From positions 186,001 to 250,000 of the forward strand of contig CP126120.1 of the NCBI GenBank assembly GCA_030123585.1: a stretch of 64,000 nucleotides of DNA, in the 5' to 3' direction. The DNA is from Rhodanobacteraceae bacterium. GTDB lineage: Bacteria > Pseudomonadota > Gammaproteobacteria > Xanthomonadales > Rhodanobacteraceae. Under the pieces are notes generated by a model. The model had not been told where the DNA came from, made no database searches, and was given only the letters and a program-made list of their open reading frames with translations. A program made the position numbers and the translations under genes. Below, piece by piece: positions 1 to 8,608 of the stretch (its first letter is position 1; every line of letters starts with the position of its first letter).

Positions 1-951
1 CGGGGCGGATGCCGCGAGCCCCGCGATGCGCACGCGCAATGCGGCGTTCGGCGCCAGCAGCACGTGCCGCCGAGTCAGGATCACGATGTTGGCGTAGGCG
101 GTCATGCCCGGCAGCAGCGTGCCGTCCTGGTTGTCCACGCTCACCACCACGTCGTAGGTGACCACGTTCTGCTGGACCGTGGCGTTCAGGCGCACCTGCT
201 CCACCTTGCCGACGTAATGCCGCTCGGGAAAGGCGTCCACACTGAAGTTCACCTGTTGGCCCGCCCTGATCTGGCCCACGTCCGCTTCGTCCACGGTGAC
301 GTCGATCTGCATGTTGCGCAGGTTCTGGCCGATGCTGAACAGCGTGGGCGTCTGGAAACTCGCCGCGACCGTTTGCCCGACGTTCACCGCGCGGTTGATC
401 ACCACGCCGTCCACCGGCGAGCGGATCACGGTGTAGGCGAGGTTGGCGCGGTCGTGCTGCAACTGGGCGGTGGCGGCTTCCACCTGCGCCTGCGCGGTGC
501 GGACGTTGGCGATCGTCTGGTCCAGATCCGCCTGGCTGACGTAGCTCGCTGCGTGCAGTTTGCGCGCGCGCTGCTCGTTCAGCCGGTCGAGCGCGAGCGT
601 GGCCTCGGCGCCGTGCAGGGTGGCGGTGTCCTGCGCGAGCTGCGCCTTGAACAGCGTGGGGTCCAGTTGCGCCAGCACCTCGCCCTCCTGTACGCGGCTG
701 TTGAAGTCCGCGAACAGCTTCTGCACGGTGCCGGACACCTGCGAGCCCACCTGCACCACGGTCACCGGATTGAGGGTGCCGTTGGCCGAGACCGTCTGGG
801 TGATGTCGCCGTAATCCAGCGGCGCGGTGGTGTAGTTTGGCCCACTTTGGCGAGCGGCAACAGTGTACAGATAGGCCAATACCGCCAACACGATCACGGC
901 GGCGCCGGCCAACCAGTAGCGCGGACGGATTTTCGGAAAATGGAACGGCAT
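1..951 (-). CDS. HlyD/MacA-type efflux periplasmic adaptor, 3' end cut by window edge
   Basis: The minus-strand frame is open from an ATG at 951 to base 1 (317 residues, no stop), so the C-terminus lies outside the window. Residues ~10-30 form one N-terminal membrane anchor. A lipoyl/barrel-sandwich half follows (GDITQTVSANGTLNP, then VQVGSQVSGTV at ~45-65). Next come a helical hairpin rich in Ala/Gln/Leu (~95-150), the second lipoyl half (YTVIRSPVDGVV) and the start of the beta-barrel (FSIGQNLRNMQIDVTVDEADVG). This is the layout of membrane fusion proteins of MacAB-type ABC or RND exporters. The partner pump should lie to the left of the window. Two imperfect FNR-like boxes lie upstream (1076 and 1131). 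No convincing Shine-Dalgarno sequence precedes 951, so the start is provisional; the family call is firm, the substrate unknown. Confidence 0.85.
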   Translation of the reverse strand, partial: MPFHFPKIRPRYWLAGAAVIVLAVLAYLYTVAARQSGPNYTTAPLDYGDITQTVSANGTLNPVTVVQVGSQVSGTVQKLFADFNSRVQEGEVLAQLDPTLFKAQLAQDTATLHGAEATLALDRLNEQRARKLHAASYVSQADLDQTIANVRTAQAQVEAATAQLQHDRANLAYTVIRSPVDGVVINRAVNVGQTVAASFQTPTLFSIGQNLRNMQIDVTVDEADVGQIRAGQQVNFSVDAFPERHYVGKVEQVRLNATVQQNVVTYDVVVSVDNQDGTLLPGMTAYANIVILTRRHVLLAPNAALRVRIAGLAASAP

Positions 952-1075
952 GTTTCGTTTTCGAGTGGCGCGGCGCAAAGCGTGCGGGTGCGGATGGGCA
1001 AACCGGCTGCAATCCCGAAGCGGGTGTCAAGCCGGAATCACGCGGAAACATGTACCGCGGAACCGCTTGCGCCCG

Positions 1076-1089
1076 TTGATCCATGTCAT
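1076..1089. promoter_or_regulatory. FNR/Anr-like box (imperfect)
   Basis: TTGAT-CCAT-GTCAT: one perfect half-site and one arm differing at two positions from ATCAA. It lies between the divergent adaptor gene (start 951) and the Usp gene (start 1205). Its centre is about 131 bases from the adaptor ATG. Confidence 0.4.
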
Positions 1090-1130
1090 GCCACGCATTG
1101 CGCGCCACGCCTGCGCTAAATGCGTCTGGC

Positions 1131-1144
1131 TTGATCCAGGTCAC
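1131..1144. promoter_or_regulatory. FNR/Anr-like box upstream of tandem Usp gene
   Basis: TTGAT-CCAG-GTCAC: one perfect half-site. The centre is 67 bases before the Usp ATG at 1205. A class II start about 41 bases downstream would leave a leader of about 26 nt, the usual geometry for FNR-family activation. Confidence 0.5.
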
Positions 1145-1204
1145 CGTCGCCGCGCGCGATGCGTCCAAGCTGCGCGCAGTGACGCGCGCGCGTCAAACGG
1201 GAGC

Positions 1205-2155
1205 ATGGGTATGCCGGAATCAAGCTCGACCATCATGGTGATCGTGGACAAGGCGTTGACGCTTACGCCGGCCGTGGTGCGCGCCGCCGCCTTGGCGCGC
1301 AAGAGTGGCGACAGGCTGTTGCTGGCGCTGTTCGAATTCGACCGCGCGCTGGCGCACGCCGCGTCGCGCGGCTTCGACCTGGATGCCTACCAGCGCGGCC
1401 GGCGCGAAAAACTGGAAGCGCTGGCCGAACGCTTGCGGGCCGACGACCTGACGGTGGATACCCATCTGTTCTGGGAACACCCGGTCATGGCCCGCATGCT
1501 GCTGGCGGTGCTGGGCGAGCAACCGCAAATGGTGATCAAGGACGTGCACCGGGAAGCTGCATTGAAGCGGGTGCTGTTCACGCCGGAAGATCTCGACCTG
1601 CTGCGCCAATGTCCCGCGCCGCTGATGCTGGTGCGCAGCGGCACGCATGGGTTGCCGAGGCGCATCCTTGCGGCGGTGGATCCGCTGGACGAGGAGGGCC
1701 GTCCGCACGAACTCAATGCGCGGGTGCTGAAGGCCGCCAATCGCCTCGCCATGCAGTGCGGTGCGGAACTGGACGTGGTGCACGCCTTCGAATTCATCCC
1801 GCCGTTCACCGGCTCGGAATTCGGCTGGATACCTGACCCGGGGCTGATCGAGCAGTTCCGCACCCTGCACCGGGACGCGCTGCAGGAACTGGGCAAGCAG
1901 TACGGCGTTCCGCCGTCGCGGCTGCATCTGATCGACGGCATTCCCGGCTGGGCGATCCCCGAGTTCGCCGCCGCGAATGCGATCGACGTGGTCGTGATGG
2001 GTTCGATCCAGCGCAATTTCCTGCAGCGGCTTTCGATCGGCAGCGTGGCCGAAAGCCTGCTGCAGCGCCTCGATTGCGACGTGCTGGCGCTCAAGCCCGA
2101 AGGTTTCGCCGAGCATCTGCAGGCCGAGCTGGAAGGCAGCCGTGAGCGTGGATGA
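1205..2155 (+). CDS. Tandem-domain universal stress protein (UspE-like)
   Basis: This 316-residue protein has two Usp (Rossmann-like) domains. The N-terminal half begins with STIMVIVDKALTLTPAVVRAA. The second half begins near residue 150 with RRILAAVDPLDEEGR and ends in the typical VVVMGSIQRNFLQRLSIGSVAE and DVLALKP strands. The second domain's G-x2-R-x9-S/T-like ATP-loop region is modified, so nucleotide binding is uncertain. The frame is open further upstream, but similarity starts at the tandem ATGs at 1205/1211 downstream of an FNR-like box; I chose 1205. Two-domain Usp proteins are often induced under oxygen limitation in denitrifiers, which fits the location. The 3' end overlaps the next small gene by 14 bases. 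Confidence 0.88.
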   Translation: MGMPESSSTIMVIVDKALTLTPAVVRAAALARKSGDRLLLALFEFDRALAHAASRGFDLDAYQRGRREKLEALAERLRADDLTVDTHLFWEHPVMARMLLAVLGEQPQMVIKDVHREAALKRVLFTPEDLDLLRQCPAPLMLVRSGTHGLPRRILAAVDPLDEEGRPHELNARVLKAANRLAMQCGAELDVVHAFEFIPPFTGSEFGWIPDPGLIEQFRTLHRDALQELGKQYGVPPSRLHLIDGIPGWAIPEFAAANAIDVVVMGSIQRNFLQRLSIGSVAESLLQRLDCDVLALKPEGFAEHLQAELEGSRERG

Positions 2156-2285
2156 CGCCGGCGTGCCTGCGACGACGCGCGTGCGCGCATCGATCGGGGT
2201 GCCGTGGGGACTGGTGTTGCTGTACGCGCTGGCGCTGATCGTGTCCGGCGTGGTGGGCTTGGCCATGGCGTACTCGCTGTTCTGA
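2142..2285 (+). CDS. Small single-pass membrane protein (47 aa)
   Basis: A GTG at 2142, inside the end of the Usp gene, opens a 47-codon frame ending in TGA at 2283-2285. The product starts MSVDDAGVPATTRVRASIG and then has one hydrophobic helix (residues ~20-45, VPWGLVLLYALALIVSGVVG). It has the look of a small inner-membrane protein. The overlap suggests translational coupling with the Usp gene. I recognise no family. Support is the clean hydrophobic segment, the overlap and the short distance to the next (convergent) gene; there is no sequence-family evidence. Confidence 0.5.
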   Translation: MSVDDAGVPATTRVRASIGVPWGLVLLYALALIVSGVVGLAMAYSLF

Positions 2286-2297
2286 AGCCGGGGATGT

Positions 2298-3431
2298 TTA
2301 CTCCAGCGACTTGCGGAAGCGCAGGATGCTGGCGAGCAGCAGTACGCCCGCGATCGCGCCCATCGCCGCGAAGTCCGGCCACAGCGCGGCCAGCCCAACG
2401 CCCTTCAGGAAGGTGGCGCGGATCACCACCAGGTAATAGCGCACCGGATTGACCGCGGCGATCCAGCGCAGCGCGGCGGGCATGCTGGCGATGGGAAACG
2501 CGAAGCCCGACAGGATGAACAGCGGATTGAGCACGAAGAAGTTGGCGGCGAACGCCTGCTGCTGGGTGCGCGACAGCGTGGACAGCAGCAACCCCAGCGC
2601 CACCGCGCCCAGCAGGAACAGCACGGTGCCCAGCGTCAGGATCGCTGCGCTGCCCGCGAACGGCACCCGGAACCACAGAACGCCGACCGTGCCGATCAGC
2701 ACGGCTTCGGCCAGTCCGATCAGGAACGCCGGGATGGTCTTGCCGAGGATGAATTCCCAAGGCCGGATCGGCGTCACCATGATCTGTTCCAGCGTGCCCA
2801 TCTCGCGTTCGCGCACGATCGCGAAGGCGGTCAGGTTGACGATCATCATCAGGAGCAGCGTGCCGATCACGCCGGGCACGAAGAACCACTTGCCATCGAG
2901 GTTGGGGTTGTAGAAGGCGCGGGATTGCAGGTCGATCTGCGGCAATCTTGCGTACAACAACGGCTGGCGGCTGTCGGCCCGCTCGGTAGCGAAATCCGCC
3001 GCGTAGCGGTTGGCGATCTGGCCGACGTAACCCAGCGCGATCAACGCGGTGTTCGAATTGGTGCCGTCCACGACGGCCTGCAGCGACGCGCCGCTGCCGT
3101 TGCGCAGGCCGCGCGCGAAGCCGGCGTGGATCACCACGCCCACCACCGCCTGGTCGTTCTCCAGCGCGTCGGTGATGGCGCGGTCGCTGCGCGCGTTCTC
3201 GGTGATCCGGAAGCGGCCGCTGTCGGCGAAGCGCGCCACCAGCGCGCGGCTTTCCAGGCTGTGGTCACGGTCCAGCAGCGCGGTGGCAACGTGCGACACG
3301 TCGAAGGTGGCGGCGTAGCCGAAGATCAGCATCTGCAGGATCGGCGGCACCAGCAGGCGGATCAGCATGTAGCGGTCGCGCCTGAGCTCGTGGAACTCCT
3401 TGCGCACCAGTGGCCAGACCCGGGCGAACAT
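2298..3431 (-). CDS. ABC-2 type exporter permease (second permease of a five-gene exporter)
   Basis: A 377-residue ABC-2 membrane protein of the YhhJ/DrrB class. It starts MFARVWPLVRKEFHELRRDR followed by a first membrane helix (~25-45). A long periplasmic domain (~50-170) contains the VVDGTNSNTALIALGYVGQ region typical of these exporters. Five more membrane helices follow, with the motif EREMGTLEQIMVTPI between helices 2 and 3. It is the last gene of the minus-strand operon, 3 bases after the paralogous permease. With the two ATPases and HlyD protein it should form a YhiI/RbbA/YhhJ-like efflux system; the substrate cannot be inferred. Confidence 0.9.
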   Translation of the reverse strand: MFARVWPLVRKEFHELRRDRYMLIRLLVPPILQMLIFGYAATFDVSHVATALLDRDHSLESRALVARFADSGRFRITENARSDRAITDALENDQAVVGVVIHAGFARGLRNGSGASLQAVVDGTNSNTALIALGYVGQIANRYAADFATERADSRQPLLYARLPQIDLQSRAFYNPNLDGKWFFVPGVIGTLLLMMIVNLTAFAIVREREMGTLEQIMVTPIRPWEFILGKTIPAFLIGLAEAVLIGTVGVLWFRVPFAGSAAILTLGTVLFLLGAVALGLLLSTLSRTQQQAFAANFFVLNPLFILSGFAFPIASMPAALRWIAAVNPVRYYLVVIRATFLKGVGLAALWPDFAAMGAIAGVLLLASILRFRKSLE

Positions 3432-3434
3432 GGC

Positions 3435-4571
3435 TCACACCAGCTTCTTCCTGAATCCACGCGCGGCGAGCCAGGTCACGGCCGCGGCGTAGGCGAACAT
3501 GATCAGCACCGGGCTCAGCAGTTCGATCACGCCCGCACCCTTGAGGAAAATCGCCTTCAGCGCGGTCACGTAATAGCGCCCGTACACGAGGTACGTGATC
3601 GCGCGGATCGGCGCCGGCATCTGGTCGATCGGAAACGCCAGGCCCGAAAGCAGGTTGGTGGGCAGCAGCGTCACCAGCAGCGCGATCTGGCTTGCGCCCA
3701 GTTGGCTGCGGATCAGTACCGAAATCAGGTACCCGAGGCCCAGCACCACCACCAGGAACAGCGAGGTGATGAAGAACAGGGTCGAAACCGCGCCGCGGAA
3801 CGGCACGTCGAACCAGAACACCGCGAACACCAGGCACAGCGCGGCGTCGAACAGTCCGATCGCGAAGTACGGCAGCAGCTTGCCCAGCATCACTTCGCCC
3901 GGCGTCACCGGCGTCGAGACCAGCAGTTCCATGGTGCCGCGCTCCCATTCGCGCGCGATGGTGAGCGAGGTGAGCTGCGCGCCGATCAGCGCCATGATCA
4001 GCGCCACGATGCCGGGGATGATGAAGTTGCGGCTGTCCAGATCCTCGTTGAACCACACCCGCGACTGCACCGTGAGCGGCGCCGCCGGCACGGCGCCCTG
4101 GCCGTGCGCGGCCAGCCAGCGCAACTGCACGTCGTTCGAGTAGCCGGCTACCACCGCCTGCGCGTAGCCGAGCGCGAGCGTGGCGGTGTTGGAATCGGTG
4201 CCGTCCACGATCGCCTGCAGCTCGGCGCGTCCGCCGCTGTTCAAGCTGCGCGAGAAATCCGCCGGGATCACGATCGCAAGGTTGCAGGTGCCGCGATCCA
4301 GTCCCCCGATCACCTGCGATTCGCCTTGCGCCACGCGCGCGATGGTGAAATAGCGCGACGCCTGGAAACGCTTGAGCAGCGCCTGCGTGTCCTGGCTGCC
4401 CTCGGCGTCGTACGCGCACACCGGCAGGTGCTTCACGTCCAGCGTCACGCCGTAGCCGAGCAGCAGGATCTGCATCACCGGCAGCAGCAGCGCCAGCATC
4501 AGGCTGCGCGGATCGCGCACGATCTGCAGCACTTCCTTGACCGCGATGGCTTTCAGCCGGTTGAATTTCAT
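3435..4571 (-). CDS. ABC-2 type exporter permease (first permease)
   Basis: This 378-residue ABC-2 permease starts at the ATG at 4571 (MKFNRLKAIAVKEVLQIVRD). The ATG overlaps the stop of the upstream ATPase (ATGA), which fixes the start even though the frame is open much further. The topology matches the downstream paralogue: helix 1 at ~22-42, an extracytoplasmic domain with IVDGTDSNTATLALGYAQ, then WERGTMELLVSTPVTPGEVM and five C-terminal helices. The two permeases probably form a heterodimer. Confidence 0.9.
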   Translation of the reverse strand: MKFNRLKAIAVKEVLQIVRDPRSLMLALLLPVMQILLLGYGVTLDVKHLPVCAYDAEGSQDTQALLKRFQASRYFTIARVAQGESQVIGGLDRGTCNLAIVIPADFSRSLNSGGRAELQAIVDGTDSNTATLALGYAQAVVAGYSNDVQLRWLAAHGQGAVPAAPLTVQSRVWFNEDLDSRNFIIPGIVALIMALIGAQLTSLTIAREWERGTMELLVSTPVTPGEVMLGKLLPYFAIGLFDAALCLVFAVFWFDVPFRGAVSTLFFITSLFLVVVLGLGYLISVLIRSQLGASQIALLVTLLPTNLLSGLAFPIDQMPAPIRAITYLVYGRYYVTALKAIFLKGAGVIELLSPVLIMFAYAAAVTWLAARGFRKKLV

Positions 4572-5530
4572 GGTACAGCCGCGTCGCGGCGGGTGGCGCC
4601 GACCATCCGCACGAACACGTCCTCGAGCGTCGGCTCGACCGCTTCGATGCGCGCGTGCGCCAGCCCTCGCTTTGCCAGCACGGCACGCAGCGATGCCGCG
4701 GCATTGGCATCGTCGTGCACCAGCACGTGCAGCGCGTTGCCGAAGGGCGCCACGTCGAGCACGCCCGGCGCGCGCGGCAGGTCCTGCAGCAGCGCGCCGA
4801 CCTCGCCGCCTTCCACCCGCAGCAGCCGTCCGCCCAGCGCGTGGTGCTTGAGTTCGGCCGGCGTGCCTTCGATCACCAGCCGCCCGCGGTCGATCAGCGC
4901 GATGCGGTTGCAGTATTCGGCTTCGTCCATGTAGTGCGTCGTGACCAGCACGCTCACGCCCTGCGCGGACAGCGTGTGGATCAGCTCCCAGAAACGGCGG
5001 CGCGAAGTGGGATCGACGCCCGAAGTGGGTTCGTCGAGGAACAGGATGCGCGGTGCGTGCATGATCGCGCAGCCCAGCGCGAGGCGCTGTTTCCATCCGC
5101 CCGCGAGCGTGCCGACCAGCGCCGCCTCGCGGCCTGCGAGCCCGGCCATGTCCAGCGCGAAGCGCATGCGTTCGGTGCGTTGCGACGGGGGAATCCGATA
5201 GATGCCCGCGAAGAAGCGCAGGTTTTCCAGCACCGACAGGTCGTTGTAGAGCGAGAACTTCTGCGACATGTAGCCGATCTGTTCGCGCACCCCTTCCGGG
5301 TCCCGCGCCACGTCGATGCCGCCGACCAGCGCGGTGCCGGCGCTCGGCGCGAGCAGGCCGCACAGGATGCGGATCAGCGTGGACTTGCCGGCGCCGTTGG
5401 GCCCGATGAAACCCATGATTTCGCCCGCGCCGATGCGGAAGCCGACGCCGTCGAGCGCGACGAAATCGCCGAAGCGTTTGCCCAGTCCCTCGACCACCAC
5501 GCGGTCGGCCGTTTTGGCATCAGTGGTCAT
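4568..5530 (-). CDS. ABC exporter ATP-binding subunit (second ATPase)
   Basis: A 320-residue ATPase with all motifs: Walker A GPNGAGKS (~43-50), a Q-loop in QIGYMSQKFSLY, signature LAGGWKQRLALG, Walker B ILFLDEPTSGVDP and an H-loop in LVTTHYMDEAE. In the signature, Ala replaces the usual Ser (LSGG), a common variant. The last ~90 residues form the C-terminal extension found in drug/polysaccharide-type exporter ATPases. The gene overlaps the preceding ATPase by 11 bases and the following permease by 4, so the operon is tightly coupled. Confidence 0.92.
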   Translation of the reverse strand: MTTDAKTADRVVVEGLGKRFGDFVALDGVGFRIGAGEIMGFIGPNGAGKSTLIRILCGLLAPSAGTALVGGIDVARDPEGVREQIGYMSQKFSLYNDLSVLENLRFFAGIYRIPPSQRTERMRFALDMAGLAGREAALVGTLAGGWKQRLALGCAIMHAPRILFLDEPTSGVDPTSRRRFWELIHTLSAQGVSVLVTTHYMDEAEYCNRIALIDRGRLVIEGTPAELKHHALGGRLLRVEGGEVGALLQDLPRAPGVLDVAPFGNALHVLVHDDANAAASLRAVLAKRGLAHARIEAVEPTLEDVFVRMVGATRRDAAVP

Positions 5531-6473
5531 GCGATGTGTCCTGTTGCAACAGCGCGACGAACAGGTCTTCGACGCTGGGCGGCGTCACGCGCAGATCGGC
5601 TGCCGCGATGCCGTGTTGCGCCAGCCGCTGGCGCAGTTCCGGAATGCGCCGTGCCGCATCGTCCACCACCGCGTGCACGCCGTCGCCGACCAGCAGCAGG
5701 CTGGCCAGGCCCTCGGCGTTTTCGAGCGCGACGTGCGCCGCGCGCGGATCGGCGCAGGTGATCGCCAGCACCGTGCCCGGCATGTGCGTTTTCAGCGCGT
5801 CCGGCGTGCCGCTCAGGATCATCCGCCCCGCGTGCAACAGGCCCAGCCGGTCGCAGCGCTCGGCCTCGTCCAGGTACGCGGTGGAAATCACGATCGCGAC
5901 GCCCTGCGCGCGCAGGCCGTAAAGGATCGTCCAGAATTCGCGCCGCGAAACCGGATCGACGCCGGTGGTCGGCTCGTCCAGCAGCAGCACCTTCGGCGTG
6001 TGGATCAACGCGCAGCACAGGCCGAGCTTCTGCTTCATGCCGCCGGAAAGTTGCCCGGCGAAGCGGTTGCGGAAACCCTCCATGCCCGCGGCGTGCAGCA
6101 ATCGCGCGGCGTCGCCTTCGCGCACGGCGGGCGCGACGTCGAACAGGTCGGCGTAGAAACGGATGTTCTCGCCCACCGTGAGGTCTTCGTACAGCCCGAA
6201 GCGCTGCGGCATGTAGCTGGAGTGGAGCTTGGCTTCCTCCGGCTGGCGCATCACATCGACGCCGTCGACCACCGCTTCGCCCGCATCCGCATCCAGCACG
6301 CCCGCGAGCATCCGCAGCGTGGTGGTCTTGCCCGCGCCGTCGGGACCCACCAGCCCGAAGATCTCGCCGGCCGCGACGCCGAAACCCAGTGCGTCCACCG
6401 CCTGCACGTCGCCGAAGCGCTTGCTCAAACCGGCCGCGCGGACCAGCGGTGTCGTGGGCGCGAGGGCGTTCAT
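5520..6473 (-). CDS. ABC exporter ATP-binding subunit (first ATPase)
   Basis: A 317-residue ATPase with Walker A GPDGAGKTT, signature LSGGMKQKLGL, Walker B VLLLDEPTTGVDP and an H-loop position occupied by Ala (VISTAYLDEAE where most ABC ATPases have His). The loss of the switch His suggests this may be the degenerate site of an asymmetric heterodimer with the next ATPase, which keeps its His. In E. coli RbbA the two ATPase domains and one permease are a single polypeptide; here they are separate genes. It overlaps the HlyD gene by 4 bases. Confidence 0.92.
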   Translation of the reverse strand: MNALAPTTPLVRAAGLSKRFGDVQAVDALGFGVAAGEIFGLVGPDGAGKTTTLRMLAGVLDADAGEAVVDGVDVMRQPEEAKLHSSYMPQRFGLYEDLTVGENIRFYADLFDVAPAVREGDAARLLHAAGMEGFRNRFAGQLSGGMKQKLGLCCALIHTPKVLLLDEPTTGVDPVSRREFWTILYGLRAQGVAIVISTAYLDEAERCDRLGLLHAGRMILSGTPDALKTHMPGTVLAITCADPRAAHVALENAEGLASLLLVGDGVHAVVDDAARRIPELRQRLAQHGIAAADLRVTPPSVEDLFVALLQQDTSHDH

Positions 6474-7453
6474 GGCGACGGCAGCGGGATGCGCGCGTCG
6501 GCGGGCATCCCCGGCAGCAGTGCATGCGCGGGATTGTCGAGGTCGATGCGGATGCGATAGACCAGCGTGACCCGCTCGGCGTGCGTCTCGACGCTCTTGG
6601 GCGTGAACTCCGCGCTGGATGCGATGAACGCGATCCGCCCGCGGAAGGTTTTGCCGGGCCAGGTGTCGGTCGTCACCGTGACGGTCTCGCCCGGGCGCAC
6701 CTTGCCGAGATCGGTTTCGTTGACGTACGCGCGCAGCCAGACGTGGTCGAGGTCGGCCAGCGTGAATACCGGCGTGCCGGGCACGGTGACTTCGCCCAAC
6801 TCGGCCTGGCGCACCAGGATCACGCCGGCGAACGGCGCGCTGAGTGTGGTGTAGCCTTCCATCACCCGAGCCATGCGCAGATTCTCTTCCGCGTCGCGGA
6901 CGGAAGCTGCGGCCAGCTCGAGGTTGCGTTGCGCGACCGCAACCAGCGCGTGGTCGCGCGCCAGCGCCGCGGCGGATTGCTTCCTAGCGGTTTGCGCGAG
7001 GTCGCGCGCGGCGGTGGCGACGTAGTGCTGCGTCCAGAGCTCCTGCATGCGACGGAGATCCACCGACTTCTGCGCGAGGTCGGCTTCGTCGCTGAGGATG
7101 GTCTTGCGCGCGGCCAGCAGGCCCTGCGCTGAGGCTGCCTCCTGGCGTTGCTGCACGGCCAGCGCTGCTGCGGCGATGCGGATCTGCTGGCGATACACCG
7201 AATCGTCCACCCGCGCCAGCAGTGCGCCCGCCGCGACCGTCCTGCCTTCGTCGAACGGGAGTTCGACGATGCGCGCCTGCACCGCATTGAAACTCAGCAC
7301 GCTCTCGTGGGCCTCGATGTTGCCGGACACGGTGATCGCGTCCGGACGGCGCGCGAACGGGTTCCACCATGCAAGCACCAGCCAGGAGGCCAGCGCCGCG
7401 GTACCGGCCGCCGCCGCCGAAATCAACAACGCTCGTTTGCCGGGAATTCGCAT
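6470..7453 (-). CDS. HlyD-family membrane fusion protein of ABC exporter
   Basis: A 327-residue adaptor. Its N-terminal anchor helix is at residues ~8-30 (LLISAAAAGTAALASWLVLAW). The first lipoyl strand set has ITVSGNIEAHESVLSF, followed by a coiled-coil hairpin (~80-190), the second lipoyl motif TLSAPFAGVILVRQAE and a beta-barrel containing WLRAYVNETDLGKV. It corresponds to YhiI next to RbbA/YhhJ. It is first in the operon, and an FNR-like box is centred 82 bases upstream. The system should bridge the inner-membrane ABC transporter to an outer-membrane channel that is not encoded here. Confidence 0.9.
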   Translation of the reverse strand: MRIPGKRALLISAAAAGTAALASWLVLAWWNPFARRPDAITVSGNIEAHESVLSFNAVQARIVELPFDEGRTVAAGALLARVDDSVYRQQIRIAAAALAVQQRQEAASAQGLLAARKTILSDEADLAQKSVDLRRMQELWTQHYVATAARDLAQTARKQSAAALARDHALVAVAQRNLELAAASVRDAEENLRMARVMEGYTTLSAPFAGVILVRQAELGEVTVPGTPVFTLADLDHVWLRAYVNETDLGKVRPGETVTVTTDTWPGKTFRGRIAFIASSAEFTPKSVETHAERVTLVYRIRIDLDNPAHALLPGMPADARIPLPSP

Positions 7454-7528
7454 GCTGCAGCAGGACTCTTCCGCGCCCTTCGCATCGCCAACCTGCGGCG
7501 GACGCTAACGCGCGGGAAGGCGCTGCCG

Positions 7529-7542
7529 TTGATCCATGTCAC
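7529..7542. promoter_or_regulatory. FNR/Anr-like box between divergent exporter and CBS genes
   Basis: TTGAT-CCAT-GTCAC: a perfect left half-site and a GTCAC right arm. A class II start on the minus strand would fall near 7494, giving a 41-nt leader for the HlyD gene. On the plus strand it would give a leader of about 100 nt for the CBS gene. The direction of action is undecided. Confidence 0.5.
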
Positions 7543-7676
7543 GCCCGGCACGGCGTTTCGATTCGAAGCCGCGCGGCGTGCGCGCCTGGAGCTTGATGCA
7601 CGTCAACATCGCCGCGGCGCCGGTCGCTAGCGTGACGGCATCGGTACGGATCGCCTGCGCGAGCGGGAGGAATCGA

Positions 7677-8546
7677 ATGAATCTGCAATGGTATCGACGG
7701 CCGCGACTGGTGGTCCTCGATCCGAACGCCACGGTGCTCGATGCGGCGCGCGCAATCGAGCAGAACCAGATCGGCGCCGTGGTGGTGCAGGACAAGGGGC
7801 GCGTGGTCGGCATCGTGACCGATCGCGATCTTGCAGTGCGGGCGCTCGGCCGGGCGCGCGACGCGGCCGCGACGAAGATCGTCGAAGTGATGACGCCGTT
7901 CCCCGCGACGCTGGCGCCGAACGACAGCATTGCCGATGCCGTCTGGCTGATGCAGGAGCGCAACATCCGGCGCATCCCGTTGGTGGAGGGCGAACGGGTG
8001 GTCGGCATGGTCACGCTGGACGACCTGCTGCTCGACGAAGCCGCGCCGCTGGAAGCACTGGCGGCGGTGGTGGCCGCACAGATCGAGGCAGGCGGGCCGG
8101 CGAGCGGCATGCCCGCACCGCGTCGCAATCTGGCGCGCGCCGAGGCGACGCTCGCGCGATGGGTGAGCGCCGTTCGCAACGAAGCCGGTCTCGATGATCC
8201 CGAGCAGGCGCGCGTCGCCCTGGATGTCGTGCTCGGTGCACTGGTGCGCAGGCTGATCCCGCAGGAAGCCGACGATTTCATCGCGCAACTGCCATCGTTG
8301 TTGCAACGGGAATTGCGCGCGTTGCCCGCGGGGCCGGACAAGACGATCAGCGAAGCGACGCTGGTGGCCGAACTTTGCGCACAACTGGACCTGGAGCCGC
8401 CGGAAGCGGGGCGGGTGCTCGCCGCCGTCGCCAGCATCGTCGCGGGAAGCATCAGCGAGGGTGAGGCGCAGGACATGCGCGGGCAACTGCCGGCTGGTCT
8501 GCGCGACGTATTCCGCGGCAACGCGCCGTTTTCGCTGTTCGCATGA
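7677..8546 (+). CDS. CBS-pair protein with C-terminal DUF2267 domain
   Basis: A 289-residue protein. The start is the ATG at 7677, with GGGAGG seven bases upstream. Residues ~10-130 are two CBS motifs (VVVQDKGRVVGIVTDRDLAV, then RRIPLVEGERVVGMVTLDDL), which usually bind adenosine nucleotides. Residues ~150-285 resemble DUF2267, with ALDVVLGALVRRLIPQEADD and the ending LPAGLRDVF. Such proteins occur in stress and low-oxygen gene groups beside Usp genes. The stop overlaps the next frame, suggesting co-transcription with the DksA-like gene. The molecular role is unknown. Confidence 0.85.
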   Translation: MNLQWYRRPRLVVLDPNATVLDAARAIEQNQIGAVVVQDKGRVVGIVTDRDLAVRALGRARDAAATKIVEVMTPFPATLAPNDSIADAVWLMQERNIRRIPLVEGERVVGMVTLDDLLLDEAAPLEALAAVVAAQIEAGGPASGMPAPRRNLARAEATLARWVSAVRNEAGLDDPEQARVALDVVLGALVRRLIPQEADDFIAQLPSLLQRELRALPAGPDKTISEATLVAELCAQLDLEPPEAGRVLAAVASIVAGSISEGEAQDMRGQLPAGLRDVFRGNAPFSLFA

Positions 8547-8608
8547 CGCGGCCCGCGCCCGAGGCCGTTGCGCGTGCCCACGATGATTCCGATGCAACCG
8601 GAGGCGAC

